A stretch of 64,000 nt of DNA from Betaproteobacteria bacterium (GTDB lineage Bacteria > Pseudomonadota > Gammaproteobacteria > Burkholderiales > Usitatibacteraceae). Under the pieces are notes generated by a model that had not been told where the DNA came from, did not search any database, and was given only the letters and a program-made list of their open reading frames with translations. Position 1 is the first letter of the stretch. Every line of letters starts with the position of its first letter. The position numbers were made by a program, and so were the translations under genes. Shown one piece after another: positions 43,748 through 53,964 of the stretch. Location of the stretch: positions 1-64,000 of the forward strand of contig JADKJR010000010.1 in the NCBI GenBank assembly GCA_016720925.1, given 5' to 3'.

Positions 43748-45051
43748 TCAATTGACCGCATTCAATTCACTCCGGGTGATATCAGTATCTCGGTTCTTCG
43801 GTGATTCCAGCCCGCTTTCCGGCGCCCGATGCCGATTGGCAGGAGAGAACATCGAACTCTCTTGTGCTTCGTTTATTGCCGCCCCGTCCGAGGCAAAAGT
43901 TTTGACGGGCTCGTTGACCTGTTGAGTCGACGCAGAGAAGCCGGACTCAATCGCATGTTCCTTGATCGCCTCGCGCACCAAATCGATGCCAATACCCACC
44001 AGCGCGCTAACTCGTAACTCAGCGATTTTACCATCTTCATTGCGCAGGGTCGCCGCGACCGGCAAGCCTTCAAGCATGTCAATCTTGTTGTAAACGATGA
44101 CCTGCGGGATGGTTGTCGCGCCGATTTCTGCCAGTACCAGATTGACATCCGCAATCTGTTGTTCGCGCATTGAACTTGCGGCATCGACCACATGCAACAA
44201 GAGATCTGCTTCCATGGCCTCGGTCAGCGTGGCGTGAAAAGCCGCCACCAGCCCATGCGGCAGGTCACGAATGAAGCCGACGGTATCGGACATCGTCACA
44301 TGAATACCCGGCTCAATGTAGAGCTTGCGCGTGGTCGTATCGAGTGTGGCAAACAGTTTATCCGCCACGTACGTGCCTGAACGGGTCATGCGATTGAACA
44401 AAGTGGATTTGCCGGTATTGGTATAACCGACGATGCCCACGTTGAATACGCCCGCCCGACGGCGGCTGGAACGCTGCGTATTGCGCTGGCGTTCGAGTTT
44501 CTTGAGTTTTTCCTTCAGCCGCTTGATGCGCTCGCCGACGAGGCGGCGGTCAAGCTCAAGCTGGGTCTCGCCAGGGCCACCGCGCACACTGATACCGCCG
44601 CGCTGCCGCTCCAGGTGGGTCCAGCCCTTTACCAGACGCGTCATCAGGTGCTGCATCTGCGCCAACTCCACCTGCAATTTACCCTCGGCGCTGCGCGCAC
44701 GCTGGCCGAAGATGTCGAGAATGAGATCGGTGCGGTCGATCACCCGCACGCCCACGATTTTTCGATATTGCGAATCTGGATCGGCGAAAGCTGGTGATTG
44801 AACACGACCAGATTGGCATCATGCGCGACAACGGCTGCGGCGATTTCTTCGACTTTGCCCCTGCCGGCGAAAGTTGAGGCGTCAGGTCGCGCACGTTTGC
44901 CCGTTATGGTCTGCGCGACGCCCGCGCCAGCGCTGGTGACGAGTTCGATCGCTTCGGCCATACGTTCCTCGAATAACGGATCGTCGATATCCATGCCGAC
45001 CACGATCGCCTGACTGCGCAGAGGTTGATTCGAGGTATGTTGTGGTTTCAT
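43748..45051 (-). pseudogene. hflX: Ribosome-associated GTPase HflX, interrupted by a frameshift
   Basis: Two frames give a complete 434-residue HflX. The N-terminal part (45051 to about 44762) has VGMDIDDPLFEERMAEAIEL and VVFNHQLSPIQIRNIEK. The remainder has GGPGETQLELDRR, the P-loop GYTNTGKSTLFN, DTVGFIRDLP and VYNKID. The switch is at a run of five T (44759-44763), where six would give the normal IEKIVGVRVIDRT. HflX splits stalled ribosomes after stress. Both halves are otherwise intact, so a sequencing error is quite possible. Its place between hfq and hflK is the usual one. Confidence 0.88.
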
Positions 45052-45206
45052 GAATGATCGGTCGCGTAATCACCGCCGACGGAAATGTCCGGCGGAATCT
45101 GATCGCTTACCTCTCAAATGGGGATTTGCCGTGATTTCACAAGCCAAGCCGGCAATGCGCGGACCGCGCGCGTCCAACGCGCCGCATGACGATCAGCGCG
45201 ACGCGA

Positions 45207-45446
45207 TTAACCGTCGGCTGGTGTCTCAAACGGAATCGTCACCGCACGCGCAGGAACCACAGTTGAAATGGCGTGCTTGTACACCATTTGGGTCACGGTA
45301 TTCTTCAGCAGCACCACGTACTGATCAAATGACTCGATCTGGCCCTGGAGCTTGATGCCGTTCACGAGGTAAATCGAGACGGGGATGTGTTCCTTGCGCA
45401 AAACATTCAGGAACGGGTCTTGTAGTAATTGCCCTTTGGCACTCAT
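45207..45446 (-). CDS. hfq: RNA chaperone Hfq
   Basis: A 79-residue Sm-like protein. The Sm1 motif is VSIYLVNGIKLQGQIESFDQYVVLL and the Sm2 motif is MVYKHAISTVVP. It forms hexamers that pair small RNAs with mRNAs. ATG 45446 has GGAG upstream. It heads the hfq-hflX-hflK-hflC run. Confidence 0.98.
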   Translation of the reverse strand: MSAKGQLLQDPFLNVLRKEHIPVSIYLVNGIKLQGQIESFDQYVVLLKNTVTQMVYKHAISTVVPARAVTIPFETPADG

Positions 45447-45584
45447 ATTTTTATTCTCCAGTTGCATCCTGACCGTAAGCCCCGAGCCAGCAGGCTCGAT
45501 TAACCGGTCGAAATTGGTGTTCGAAAAACTACTTTAGCGTAATCCTGCGATTGCGCCAAGTTTTACTTAATGACAGACAGCACA

Positions 45585-45627
45585 AATTGCGCCGGGTTCC
45601 GGTATGCGGCACGGTAGCGGCGCAATT
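45585..45627. terminator. Possible hairpin between der and hfq
   Basis: AATTGCGCCG (45585-45594) and CGGCGCAATT (45618-45627) form a 10-bp perfect stem with a 23-nt loop that itself is GC-rich. No T-run follows on the minus strand. It lies 56 bp beyond the der stop and may end or protect its mRNA. Nothing else is recognisable in this 236-bp gap. Confidence 0.4.
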
Positions 45628-45682
45628 TTGTCAAATTTGCAGGGCTACCAACCGCACACGGTCGAAAAGCCTGAAAAAAAGC

Positions 45683-47089
45683 TTAACTGAACATCTTCTT
45701 GGAGCGAATTCGGCCGCGGCGTCGCTGATTTTCCTGGCTGGCGGTCAGTTTCTGCGGTTTCTTGTCGGCATACGGATTTGCCGCCTGCTTCAGATCGACC
45801 CGTAGCGGCGTACCTTTCAGTTTGAACGCATCGCGAAAGGCGCTTTCGAGGTAGCGCTTGTAGCTATCCGCCAAGTTGGCCAACCCCGTTCCATGGACGA
45901 TCACCACTGGTGGATTGTGTCCACCTTGATGTGCGTAACGCAGCTTGGGGCGATTCAACCCATTCATCGGTGGCTGATGCTTGGCCGTGGCCGCGATCAG
46001 CGCGCGTGTGAGTTTCGGCGTGGAAAGTTTGACCATCGCAGCCGCAAATGCCTGATCAATGGAGGCAAACATCGGCATCACGCCCATGCCGTCCTTCGCG
46101 GAAATCAGATGAAAATTCGCGAACTTCAGGAAATGCAGTTTGCGGTCGTACTCTGACTTGGTGCGCTCTCGCGTGTACTCGTCAAGGTTATCCCACTTGT
46201 TGATGCCGATCACCAGCGCGCGGCCCGACTCCAGAATGAACCCGGCGATGTGCGCATCCTGATCCGAAATCTCCTGGCGGGCGTCAAGCAACAGCAGCAC
46301 GACATTGGCGTCTTCGATTGCCTGCAGCGTCTTGATGACTGAGAATTTCTCGACCGCCTCAAATACTTTCCCCCGGCGCCGAATGCCGGCCGTGTCGATG
46401 ATGGTGTATTGCTTGTCGTTCTTGGTAAACGGGATGTAGATTGAATCGCGCGTGGTGCCGGGTTCATCGAAGGCGATCACTCGATTCTCGCCGAGCATAC
46501 GATTCACCAGCGTGGATTTACCCACATTGGGCCGGCCGACCACGGCAATCTTCGGATGATCCGGCTCGGATTCATCGACCGCATCGGGAAAATGCGCGAG
46601 CATGTCTTCAAGGAGTTGCCGCACGCCCTCACCATGCGCCGCGGAAATCGCGACGGGATTGCCCAATCCCAATTCGTGGAATTCGGCGGAGACCACGTCC
46701 TCGGCCATGCCCTCGGCCTTATTGACGGCAACAATGAGCGGAATACCGCGCGACTGCGTGTCTTTGCGCAACCGCTCACCGATGATCTTGTCCTGCGGCG
46801 TCAACCCTTGGCGGCCATCAGTCACAAAAATAATGGCGTCAGCCTCGGCGATGGCCTGCAGGGTCTGCTTGGCCATCTCGTGCATGATGCCTTCGGTTAC
46901 AACCGGCTCAAAGCCGCCTGTATCGACTACGAGGTAGGGTTTGGAGCCGCCGCGACCATGGCCATAATGGCGGTCGCGCGTCAGGCCGGGCAAGTCGGCG
47001 ACGATTGCATCCCGCGTCTTCGTGAGGCGATTGAACAACATGGATTTGCCGACGTTGGGACGACCGACGATGACGATGGTGGGTTTCAT
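45683..47089 (-). CDS. der: Ribosome-assembly GTPase Der (EngA)
   Basis: A 468-residue protein with two tandem GTPase domains, each with GRPNVGKS (about 8-15 and 185-192), plus DLPGLTRDRHYG, NKAEG, DTAGIRRRGK and NKWDN. A C-terminal KH-like domain and a basic tail (RRRGRIRSKKMF) follow. It is essential for 50S subunit maturation. It follows bamB by 23 bp. Confidence 0.98.
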   Translation of the reverse strand: MKPTIVIVGRPNVGKSMLFNRLTKTRDAIVADLPGLTRDRHYGHGRGGSKPYLVVDTGGFEPVVTEGIMHEMAKQTLQAIAEADAIIFVTDGRQGLTPQDKIIGERLRKDTQSRGIPLIVAVNKAEGMAEDVVSAEFHELGLGNPVAISAAHGEGVRQLLEDMLAHFPDAVDESEPDHPKIAVVGRPNVGKSTLVNRMLGENRVIAFDEPGTTRDSIYIPFTKNDKQYTIIDTAGIRRRGKVFEAVEKFSVIKTLQAIEDANVVLLLLDARQEISDQDAHIAGFILESGRALVIGINKWDNLDEYTRERTKSEYDRKLHFLKFANFHLISAKDGMGVMPMFASIDQAFAAAMVKLSTPKLTRALIAATAKHQPPMNGLNRPKLRYAHQGGHNPPVVIVHGTGLANLADSYKRYLESAFRDAFKLKGTPLRVDLKQAANPYADKKPQKLTASQENQRRRGRIRSKKMFS

Positions 47090-47112
47090 TGAGCCGGGCT
47101 TAAGCGAGATTT

Positions 47113-48297
47113 CTACTTTACGGCGATGGAAAACACACCACCTTTGTCGGTTTGCGCGATGACACGATCGCCACTTGCGGAAAGTGAAATCACCCGGCTG
47201 CCATCGGTCAGCACGCGCCCGATCAACGTGCCGTTTTCCGGAGACATGACATGAACGAGCCCATCCTTGTCGCCAATCAGGATCTTGCCTTTGACGACGA
47301 TGGGGGTTCCCGGATCACGCAGTTGCAGTTTTTCCAGCTTCCATACCGTTGCACCGTTGGTTTTGTCGAGCGCGAAAACATTGCCTGCCGTGTCAGCGAC
47401 ATAGACATATTTGGTATCGATCGCAACCCCGTCCGCGCTGGAAATTTCCCGCGACCACAGTACATTTCCATTCAGTGTTTCCACGCAACCCGTGCGGCCT
47501 TGATAAACCGACGCACAGATGCGCGTGTCGTCGAGCACCGGCAGACCGGACACGTCGGCGATACGCTCAAGTTCGGTCGCGCCGCGCGCGACCGAAATGG
47601 TGGTTTCCCAAATCGGTTTACCGCTGTCGAGTTCAATCGCAATCACCTTGCCGCCGGGATAGCCCGCGTAGATGACGCCGCGGTTAACGAGTACGCTCGC
47701 GTTGGTGCGCAACGTGAGGGCCGGTGCGGCGCGCTGGAACACCCATTTGCGCTTGCCATCGATCCGGTTCAAGGCAACGATGCGTCCATCGGCCGTGCGA
47801 ACAATCACGTTGCCGGATGCAACCACGGGCGGCGCCAGCACCTCACCGGACACCGAGGTCTTCCACAAAGAGCGGCCAGCGAAATCGAGCGCAATGATTT
47901 CACCCTTTCCCGAACCCACCACAACGGTGTCGTCATTGACGCCCACGCCACCGGTCAGCGCCGACTTTGCTTCAAGGCGCGTAACGACGCGTCCACCCTC
48001 TTCTGACAACGCGTAAACACTACCGTCGCGACCCGCTGCGTACACCAGCTTGTCACCGAAGCCCGGTGTAAACAGGTATCCGCCAGACTTACCCACACTG
48101 GCCGACCAGATAACCGTCGCGGCATTGACCCCCGGAATTGCCGGGAGCACTGCGGGCTTCTTGCCGCTGCCACCCCATCCCAGCCACGCGCATCCGGACA
48201 GAACCCCGACGCTCAGCAATAGCGCAATCGCGCCCGCACGCCTCACGCCCAGCAGGCGGTTTGCAGGCCGGACACCTGATGTTTTCATGGGATTCAC
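47113..48297 (-). CDS. bamB: Outer-membrane assembly lipoprotein BamB
   Basis: A 394-residue lipoprotein with lipobox LLSVGVLSGCAW, followed by a PQQ-like eight-bladed beta-propeller (repeats such as GSVYALSEEGGRV, GRIVALNRIDGKRKW, GNVFALDKTNGATVWK). It is part of the BAM complex that inserts beta-barrel proteins. It overlaps yfgM by 4 bp. Confidence 0.95.
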   Translation of the reverse strand: MNPMKTSGVRPANRLLGVRRAGAIALLLSVGVLSGCAWLGWGGSGKKPAVLPAIPGVNAATVIWSASVGKSGGYLFTPGFGDKLVYAAGRDGSVYALSEEGGRVVTRLEAKSALTGGVGVNDDTVVVGSGKGEIIALDFAGRSLWKTSVSGEVLAPPVVASGNVIVRTADGRIVALNRIDGKRKWVFQRAAPALTLRTNASVLVNRGVIYAGYPGGKVIAIELDSGKPIWETTISVARGATELERIADVSGLPVLDDTRICASVYQGRTGCVETLNGNVLWSREISSADGVAIDTKYVYVADTAGNVFALDKTNGATVWKLEKLQLRDPGTPIVVKGKILIGDKDGLVHVMSPENGTLIGRVLTDGSRVISLSASGDRVIAQTDKGGVFSIAVK

Positions 48298-48995
48298 TGC
48301 TTGGTTCCTTTGTTGTCTTTCGCGTCAACTTTCGCGTCGACCTGTTTGGGCGGGCTGCCACCAAAGGCGTCAAGTTTCGCCTGGGAAATCGCCTTCAGCG
48401 GGCTACGATCCGTCGCTTTTTCAACAGCGATCTGGTATGCCGCCCGGGCCTCGTCCTTCTTGCCCTGTGCTGCCAATACATCACCACGCAAATCAGCCAC
48501 CATCGAGGCATAGCCCTCGTCTTTCACTTGCTCCAGTGATTTCAACGCCTCATCATGTTTCTTGTCATCAAGCAGGACAGCCGCCAGGCGAATTCGTGCA
48601 ATTGGCTTGAACGTATCGCGGCCATTGTCGACCACCCACTGCAGGTGCGCTTTTGCCGATGCGAGGTCGCCCGCATCGAAGGCCGCTTTCGCCGCCAGCA
48701 ACTTTGCATCAGTTGCCTGGAACGTGCGTGGATAGGCGTCCGCCATCGCGGTCGCGGCTTCAGAGAGCTTCTTGCTTTCCTTGCTGGCAGCCACTTCCTG
48801 CGCAGTCTTTTCAACGCTCCTGAACAACACTTCGGCATCGGCGTTCTGCCTGGCTTCATAATAGCGCCAGCCCTGAATGCTCAGGGCGCCAATGACAAAC
48901 GCTCCAACGCCGGCATAAACCCAATTGCCCCACTTGTCCCACCAGTCCTTGAGCGCGTCGATGCGTTCCTGTTCTTCCAAATCGTAAGCTGTCAT
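48294..48995 (-). CDS. yfgM: YfgM-like TPR membrane protein
   Basis: A 233-residue protein. A short cytoplasmic start (AYDLEEQERIDALKDWWDKWG) precedes one transmembrane helix (WVYAGVGAFVIGALSIQGWRYYE), followed by periplasmic tetratricopeptide-like helices (AKAHLQWVVDNGRDTFKPIARIRLAAVLLD). In E. coli YfgM assists the SecYEG translocon and stress signalling. Position between hisS and bamB is typical. Confidence 0.92.
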   Translation of the reverse strand: MTAYDLEEQERIDALKDWWDKWGNWVYAGVGAFVIGALSIQGWRYYEARQNADAEVLFRSVEKTAQEVAASKESKKLSEAATAMADAYPRTFQATDAKLLAAKAAFDAGDLASAKAHLQWVVDNGRDTFKPIARIRLAAVLLDDKKHDEALKSLEQVKDEGYASMVADLRGDVLAAQGKKDEARAAYQIAVEKATDRSPLKAISQAKLDAFGGSPPKQVDAKVDAKDNKGTKQ

Positions 48996-49063
48996 GACTT
49001 TCTATCCAGTCTGTTTGTGCTTGATCAAAATTGATTTCGCGTTGCATCGAAGGAGCACGCACT

Positions 49064-50359
49064 TCAGGCGGTTGCCCCATCCCACAATTTGCTGACTACC
49101 TCGTCGACGGTCAACAATGCCTGCGCACCGTCCTCACGCAGAGGCTTGACGCTGACCTTGCCTGCCGCCACTTCATCCGCGCCCAGAATAATAGCAAAGC
49201 GCGCACCGCTGGCATCGGCTTTCTTCATCTGCGATTTGAAACTCGCCGCCTTCCCGTCCGCCGTACCGTGCAATGCAATGGCAAGGCCGTGATCGCGCAA
49301 TTGCTCCGCCGTCCGAAATGCCTGCTGCTCGAAGCCATCCGAAAATATTACATAGGCGTCCAGCGTCTCGACTGCGGGCGGAGGGTTCTCGTCCAGCAGC
49401 ATCATGACACGCTCCACGCCGAAGCCGAATCCACAGGAAGGCGCCGGTTTGCCACCCAGTTGTTCCATCAGGCCATCGTATCGACCACCGCCCGCGATGG
49501 TCAGTTCCCACTCACCGCCTTTGCTGCCTTTGGCGATGAACTCGAAGACCGTGCGATTGTAGTAATCGAAGCCACGCACCAGACGTGGATTCACAGTGTA
49601 TTTCAACCCGGCAGCATCGAGCCTCTGTTTCACGCCGTCGAAATGCAGCTTTTCCGCCTCACCCAGGAAGTCCATGAGCCTCGGCGCCGCATTGACCAAT
49701 TCCTGCATGGCAGGATTCTTTGTGTCCAGCGTTCGTAGCGGATTGGTGTGCAGCCTGCGAACGGCATCGGCATCAAGCTGATCCTGATGCGTTTCAAAAT
49801 ACGCGACCAGCGCACCACGGTGCGCCTGACGGGCGGCGGCATCACCAATGGAATTGAGGTGCAGCGCGACGTCCTTGAAACCGAGGCGCGTCCACAAACG
49901 AGACAGCATCACGATCTGTTCGGCATCCACATCGGGGCCGGCGAAGCCCATCGCTTCCACATCGAACTGGTGAAATTGCCGCAGCCTTCCCTTTTGCGGG
50001 CGTTCATGCCGAAACATCGGCCCCCAAGTCCAGATACGCTTCGGGCCTTCATACAGAATATTGTGCTCGATGGCCGCGCGCACCAAGCCGGCCGTCGCTT
50101 CCGGGCGCAGCGTCAGCCTGTCGCCATTCATGCTGTCTTCAAAGGAGTACATTTCCTTTTCGACGATGTCCGTCACTTCGCCGATCGAACGCACGAACAA
50201 TGCCGTCGGCTCGACCACGGGTGCGCGCATCAGGCGGTAGCCGTATTGCTCGAAAACCTCACGGGTCGTGTCCTCAAGAAACTGCCAAAGCGGCGCGTCT
50301 TGCGGCAACAGATCGTTCATACCGCGGACGGCTTGCAGGGTTTGCGGGGATTTGCTCAT
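49064..50359 (-). CDS. hisS: Histidyl-tRNA synthetase
   Basis: A 431-residue class II synthetase. It opens LQAVRGMNDLLPQD and has motif 2 TLRPEATAGLVRA with RIWTWGPMFRHERPQKGRLRQFHQFD, HisA LVRGFDYYNRTVFEF, HisB AGGGRYDGL and motif 3 GFGFGVERVM. A C-terminal anticodon-binding domain follows. It charges tRNA-His. Confidence 0.98.
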   Translation of the reverse strand: MSKSPQTLQAVRGMNDLLPQDAPLWQFLEDTTREVFEQYGYRLMRAPVVEPTALFVRSIGEVTDIVEKEMYSFEDSMNGDRLTLRPEATAGLVRAAIEHNILYEGPKRIWTWGPMFRHERPQKGRLRQFHQFDVEAMGFAGPDVDAEQIVMLSRLWTRLGFKDVALHLNSIGDAAARQAHRGALVAYFETHQDQLDADAVRRLHTNPLRTLDTKNPAMQELVNAAPRLMDFLGEAEKLHFDGVKQRLDAAGLKYTVNPRLVRGFDYYNRTVFEFIAKGSKGGEWELTIAGGGRYDGLMEQLGGKPAPSCGFGFGVERVMMLLDENPPPAVETLDAYVIFSDGFEQQAFRTAEQLRDHGLAIALHGTADGKAASFKSQMKKADASGARFAIILGADEVAAGKVSVKPLREDGAQALLTVDEVVSKLWDGATA

Positions 50360-50385
50360 TTAATGCGGATTGTCGTGCCGGCGAA

Positions 50386-50419
50386 AAAATAGCGTTGTGC
50401 GGGGAAAACACGCTATTTT
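50386..50419 (-). terminator. Rho-independent terminator upstream of hisS
   Basis: AAAATAGCGT and ACGCTATTTT (50386-50395, 50410-50419) form a 10-bp perfect stem, and on the minus strand the stem ends in TTTTTT. It lies downstream of ispG and just before hisS, suggesting that hisS has its own transcription start or is partly attenuated. Confidence 0.6.
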
Positions 50420-50515
50420 ACAGGGCTTTAGTGTTGGGCCGCTATCTGAATTGCGCGTTTTCGCGTGGAAGTCGAGTGCCAAGTTGCGTGAAAGCGGGAT
50501 ATTGAGATGAACACC

Positions 50516-50581
50516 AAACTCAAGCATTGGCGCGACTTTCCAGCTATTTTCAGCCTGTGATGCGCGTCAGCGCTAGTGTTT
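50516..50581. repeat. 66-bp palindromic intergenic repeat, copy 5
   Basis: AAACTCAAGCATTGGCGCG and CAGCGCTAGTGTTT form the arms. It lies in the 270-bp gap between ispG and hisS. Confidence 0.82.
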
Positions 50582-50629
50582 CAATGGATTTGTCTTCCGC
50601 GCCGTGAATCCGAAAACAATGTCGCGGCG

Positions 50630-51913
50630 TCACGCGCCCGCCACGGCTTTGATCGGAATTTCCTTTTTGCGCGATTTGGCTTTGCGCGCCATGCCGGCAG
50701 CGTAATTTTTCTTCACATAGTCATCCACCAACGCCTGGAATTCCTCGGCAATGCGGTCACCCTTAAGCGTGACCGCTTTCTCGCCGTCGATAAATACGGG
50801 AGCGACGGGTCGTTCGCCCGAGCCCGGCAATGAAATGCCGATATCGGCCAGCTTGGATTCACCGGGACCGTTCACCACACAACCCATCACCGCCACGTGC
50901 ATGTCTTCCACGCCGGGAAATTGCGTCTTCCAGATTGGCATCTGATGACGCAGGTAGGTTTGAATCTTTTCCGCGAGCTCCTGGAAAAAAGTGCTGGTCG
51001 TGCGACCGCAGCCCGGGCACGCGGCCACCATCGGCGTAAAGGCGCGCAGTCCCATGGTTTGCAGGATTTCCTGGGCGACGATCACCTCCTTCGTGCGATC
51101 GCCGTTGGGTTCCGGCGTGAGCGAAATCCGGATCGTGTCACCGATGCCTTCCTGCAACAGCACCGACAAGGCAGCAGTTGAAGCCACAATACCTTTTGAA
51201 CCCATGCCCGCCTCTGTCAGCCCGAGATGCAACGGATAATCGCAGCGCCGGGCAAGATCGCGATAGACAGCAATCAAATCCTGCACTGAACTCACCTTGC
51301 AGGAAAGGATGATCTTGTTTCCCGCCAGCCCCAGCTCCTCTGCCTGGGCAGCACTTTGCAGCGCAGAGACAATGAGCGCCTCGCGCATCACGGCGTCGGC
51401 CTCCTTCGGCTGCGATGACTTGCCATTCTCGTCCATCATGCGCGCAATCAGTTCCGGATCGAGCGAACCCCAATTCACACCGATACGAACCGGCTTGTCG
51501 AAGCGGATCGCCACGTCGATCATCGCGCCGAACTGATTGTCGCGTTTGCTGCCTTGGCCGACATTGCCCGGATTGATTCTCAGCTTGGCAAGTGCCACGG
51601 CGCAATCCGGCACTTCCGTGAGCAGTTTGTGACCGTTGAAATGAAAATCGCCGACCAGCGGAACGTCAACACCAATTGCATCCAGACCGACTCGAATCTT
51701 TGCAACCGCGCGGGCCGCATCCAAGGTGTTTACAGTAATGCGCACGGCTTCCGAGCCCGCACGCGCAAGCGCGGCAACCTGCGCAATCGTCGCCGCAATA
51801 TTTTCAGTGTCGGTATTGGTCATTGACTGGACCATGATCGGCGCGCCGCCGCCGACGGCGATTCGCCCAATCATGACCTGTCGCGAGTGGCGACGAAGAA
51901 TGTTCTCAAACAT
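50630..51913 (-). CDS. ispG: 4-hydroxy-3-methylbut-2-en-1-yl diphosphate synthase IspG (GcpE)
   Basis: A 427-residue enzyme of the MEP isoprenoid pathway. The N-terminal TIM barrel has VMVQSMTNTDTENIAATIAQV, LVGDFHFNGHKLL and INPGNVG. The C-terminal [4Fe-4S] domain has VACPGCGRTT and MGCVVNGPGESKLADIGIS with the three ligating Cys. It converts methylerythritol cyclodiphosphate to HMBPP. Confidence 0.98.
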   Translation of the reverse strand: MFENILRRHSRQVMIGRIAVGGGAPIMVQSMTNTDTENIAATIAQVAALARAGSEAVRITVNTLDAARAVAKIRVGLDAIGVDVPLVGDFHFNGHKLLTEVPDCAVALAKLRINPGNVGQGSKRDNQFGAMIDVAIRFDKPVRIGVNWGSLDPELIARMMDENGKSSQPKEADAVMREALIVSALQSAAQAEELGLAGNKIILSCKVSSVQDLIAVYRDLARRCDYPLHLGLTEAGMGSKGIVASTAALSVLLQEGIGDTIRISLTPEPNGDRTKEVIVAQEILQTMGLRAFTPMVAACPGCGRTTSTFFQELAEKIQTYLRHQMPIWKTQFPGVEDMHVAVMGCVVNGPGESKLADIGISLPGSGERPVAPVFIDGEKAVTLKGDRIAEEFQALVDDYVKKNYAAGMARKAKSRKKEIPIKAVAGA

Positions 51914-51987
51914 GCTGATTCCTGCTCTGCCGATGGCGGTGCTGTTACAAAAGTGCGCGCGCGATGCCTGATCCAGATTGAGCCAGG

Positions 51988-53103
51988 CTATTTCACGGTC
52001 ACGCGCGCAACCGAGACGCGTGTATGCGGCTCAAGCGAGAATTCCCGCCCGTTAAACGCCATGCGAGTGGACTTTGCATTGCCGACAATAACCGAGAACG
52101 GGGCGCGGCCGAAAACTTCTTCGGCGTCGCCGGCTTTGAATCGACGCGAAAGAATGGTTTTTCCACTGGCATCAACAACTTCGACCCACGATTCACCGCT
52201 GAAGGTGAAACCAAGGGTTGCGCTGCGGGCACCGGGTGCCGGCAATGGCGGTGGCAGTGATCGAACCGGTGCGGGCTCCGGCTCATTGGCAATGGTCAGA
52301 GGCGGTGGCAACGCGGCCACAGTTGCCACTACCACCGGCGGCGCCGTGGCAAGCGTCGTGGCGACGTTGGCAACGTCTGCCGCTTTGGGTGGCATTTCCG
52401 GCGACGGAACTGGTGTCGCATTGTCAACGCCAGGTTGCGGCGTGCCTGTGGCAACGACGACCGTTTCAGGCAAACTGACTGGAACAGACGAAGCCGGTGA
52501 AGCCAACGGCGTAACGATTGATTGACCAGCATCCACATTAGCGCGCTGAACGTCATTGCGATGCGGAAACACATATTCCCACCAGTACCAGATGGCCGCC
52601 AGCAGCAGCAACGCAACGATGCCAACAACGAGCGCGCGACCGTTTGGTGTAGCCAGCTCTCCACCCGGCGACGGAACCTTGATGTTTTGCAGGCTGGGTA
52701 CCACCACGGACGACGCCTTCACGGCGGCGGCACCGCTATGTGTCTTTTCGAGCAACACGAGCACCTCATCCGCATTCAATGAAACCGCCTTCGCGTAGTT
52801 GCGTACAAACCCTCGCAGAAAGGTGCCGGTGGGTACGGCCGCGTAATCAGAATTTTCGAGTGCAACAACCTGCTTCAGGCCCATGCGCAATTTGGTAGCG
52901 ATGTCCGCGGATGAAAGACCTGCTTTTTCACGGGCATCACGCAGCAGCGCACCCACTGACATGGGCGCAACCGGTGCGGTTCCTGCTGACGCGGGAAGCG
53001 CCCGCGCTTGCACATCAGAAGTTGTCGAATCATTGGAGGCAACCACCTCCAAACCGCCCGGCACGGGATTTTCGGAACTGGGCGTTACAGTTACGTTGGA
53101 CAT
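51988..53103 (-). CDS. rodZ: RodZ-like helix-turn-helix membrane protein
   Basis: A 371-residue protein. Residues about 45-120 form a Cro-type HTH (VGALLRDAREKAGLSSADIATKLRMGLKQVVALEN), residues about 165-185 a transmembrane helix (VVGIVALLLLAAIWYWWEY), then a long Pro/Ala/Thr-rich linker and a C-terminal DUF4115 domain (LGFTFSGESWVEVVDASGKTILSRRF). RodZ links MreB to the cell-wall machinery. ATG 53103 has AGGA upstream. Neighbours pilF and ispG match the usual order. Confidence 0.88.
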   Translation of the reverse strand: MSNVTVTPSSENPVPGGLEVVASNDSTTSDVQARALPASAGTAPVAPMSVGALLRDAREKAGLSSADIATKLRMGLKQVVALENSDYAAVPTGTFLRGFVRNYAKAVSLNADEVLVLLEKTHSGAAAVKASSVVVPSLQNIKVPSPGGELATPNGRALVVGIVALLLLAAIWYWWEYVFPHRNDVQRANVDAGQSIVTPLASPASSVPVSLPETVVVATGTPQPGVDNATPVPSPEMPPKAADVANVATTLATAPPVVVATVAALPPPLTIANEPEPAPVRSLPPPLPAPGARSATLGFTFSGESWVEVVDASGKTILSRRFKAGDAEEVFGRAPFSVIVGNAKSTRMAFNGREFSLEPHTRVSVARVTVK

Positions 53104-53141
53104 CGCGCGTTTTTCCTGCATGAATATATTGCGAACTTCGG

Positions 53142-53954
53142 TTAGCGTATTTCGGTTGCCGCACGGGATTGCGATGAATCGGGAAACCGGCGACGCAATT
53201 GTTGCAAGTAGCTTGTTTCCGCGGTCTTGTCGCCGTTGGCGCGCGCAACACGCACGCCGAGCAGAAGCGCGTCCGCACTCGATGCCTGCATAACCTGCAT
53301 GTGCCGAATCAGATATGCCTCGGATTCCTTGACGCGGCCTTGCGCAAACGTGAGCTCGGCGAGTTCAAGCAGCGACGGACCGTAACGAGGCTGCCGCTGA
53401 AGCGCGGCACGGAATTGGGCTTCTGCCGTCGCAATATCACCGGCCTTGCGGGCACATACGCCGGCATTGTGCATGGCCCGCTCCGGGCTGTTGTAAAGTG
53501 GGTCTTTCAACGCGGCGCGAAAATACTGCATCGCCTCGACGGGGTTTTGCCGCTGGCAGACATACCAGCCAAAGTTATTTAGCGTCTCCGGGTCGTTCGG
53601 GGCGAGCTTTAACGCCTGCTCAAATGCCTGCGCGGCTTTCGCATCCTCACGCAACTGCATATAGATGATCCCAAGCATGTTGTACGCCGGCGCATACGTC
53701 GGTAATACCGCCACCGCCTGCTGACCCGCATCGAGCGCGACGCTCAGGTTGCCGAGACGATAATACTCGCCGGCTCGCTCGGTGTGGATCTGTGCACGCT
53801 GTGCCGGGCCGCTGTTTCCTGCCTGCTCGGCGACTTTCACCTCCACGGTTGTTTGCGAAACACAACCCGTCAGCAGCGCGGAAACCAGCGAGAGCGCAAC
53901 TAATCCACCCCACAATTTTCTCAACACGAAGTCCTTTCGAGTGACGGTCAACAT
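53142..53954 (-). CDS. pilF: Type IV pilus assembly lipoprotein PilF/PilW (TPR)
   Basis: A 270-residue lipoprotein with lipobox LVSALLTGCVSQ and six TPR-like repeats (YYRLGNLSVALDAGQQAV, YAPAYNMLGIIYMQLRE, DPETLNNFGWYVCQRQN). PilF helps secretin assembly in the outer membrane for type IV pili. ATG 53954 is chosen because the longer frame upstream overlaps rlmN and lacks signal features. Confidence 0.92.
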   Translation of the reverse strand: MLTVTRKDFVLRKLWGGLVALSLVSALLTGCVSQTTVEVKVAEQAGNSGPAQRAQIHTERAGEYYRLGNLSVALDAGQQAVAVLPTYAPAYNMLGIIYMQLREDAKAAQAFEQALKLAPNDPETLNNFGWYVCQRQNPVEAMQYFRAALKDPLYNSPERAMHNAGVCARKAGDIATAEAQFRAALQRQPRYGPSLLELAELTFAQGRVKESEAYLIRHMQVMQASSADALLLGVRVARANGDKTAETSYLQQLRRRFPDSSQSRAATEIR

Positions 53955-53964
53955 TTTGTGTTGA

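Noticed and set aside
45075..45100. Short CCGCCG/CGGCGG inverted repeat between hflX and hfq
   Set aside because: Six-base arms in a GC-rich gap are likely by chance, and no T-run follows.
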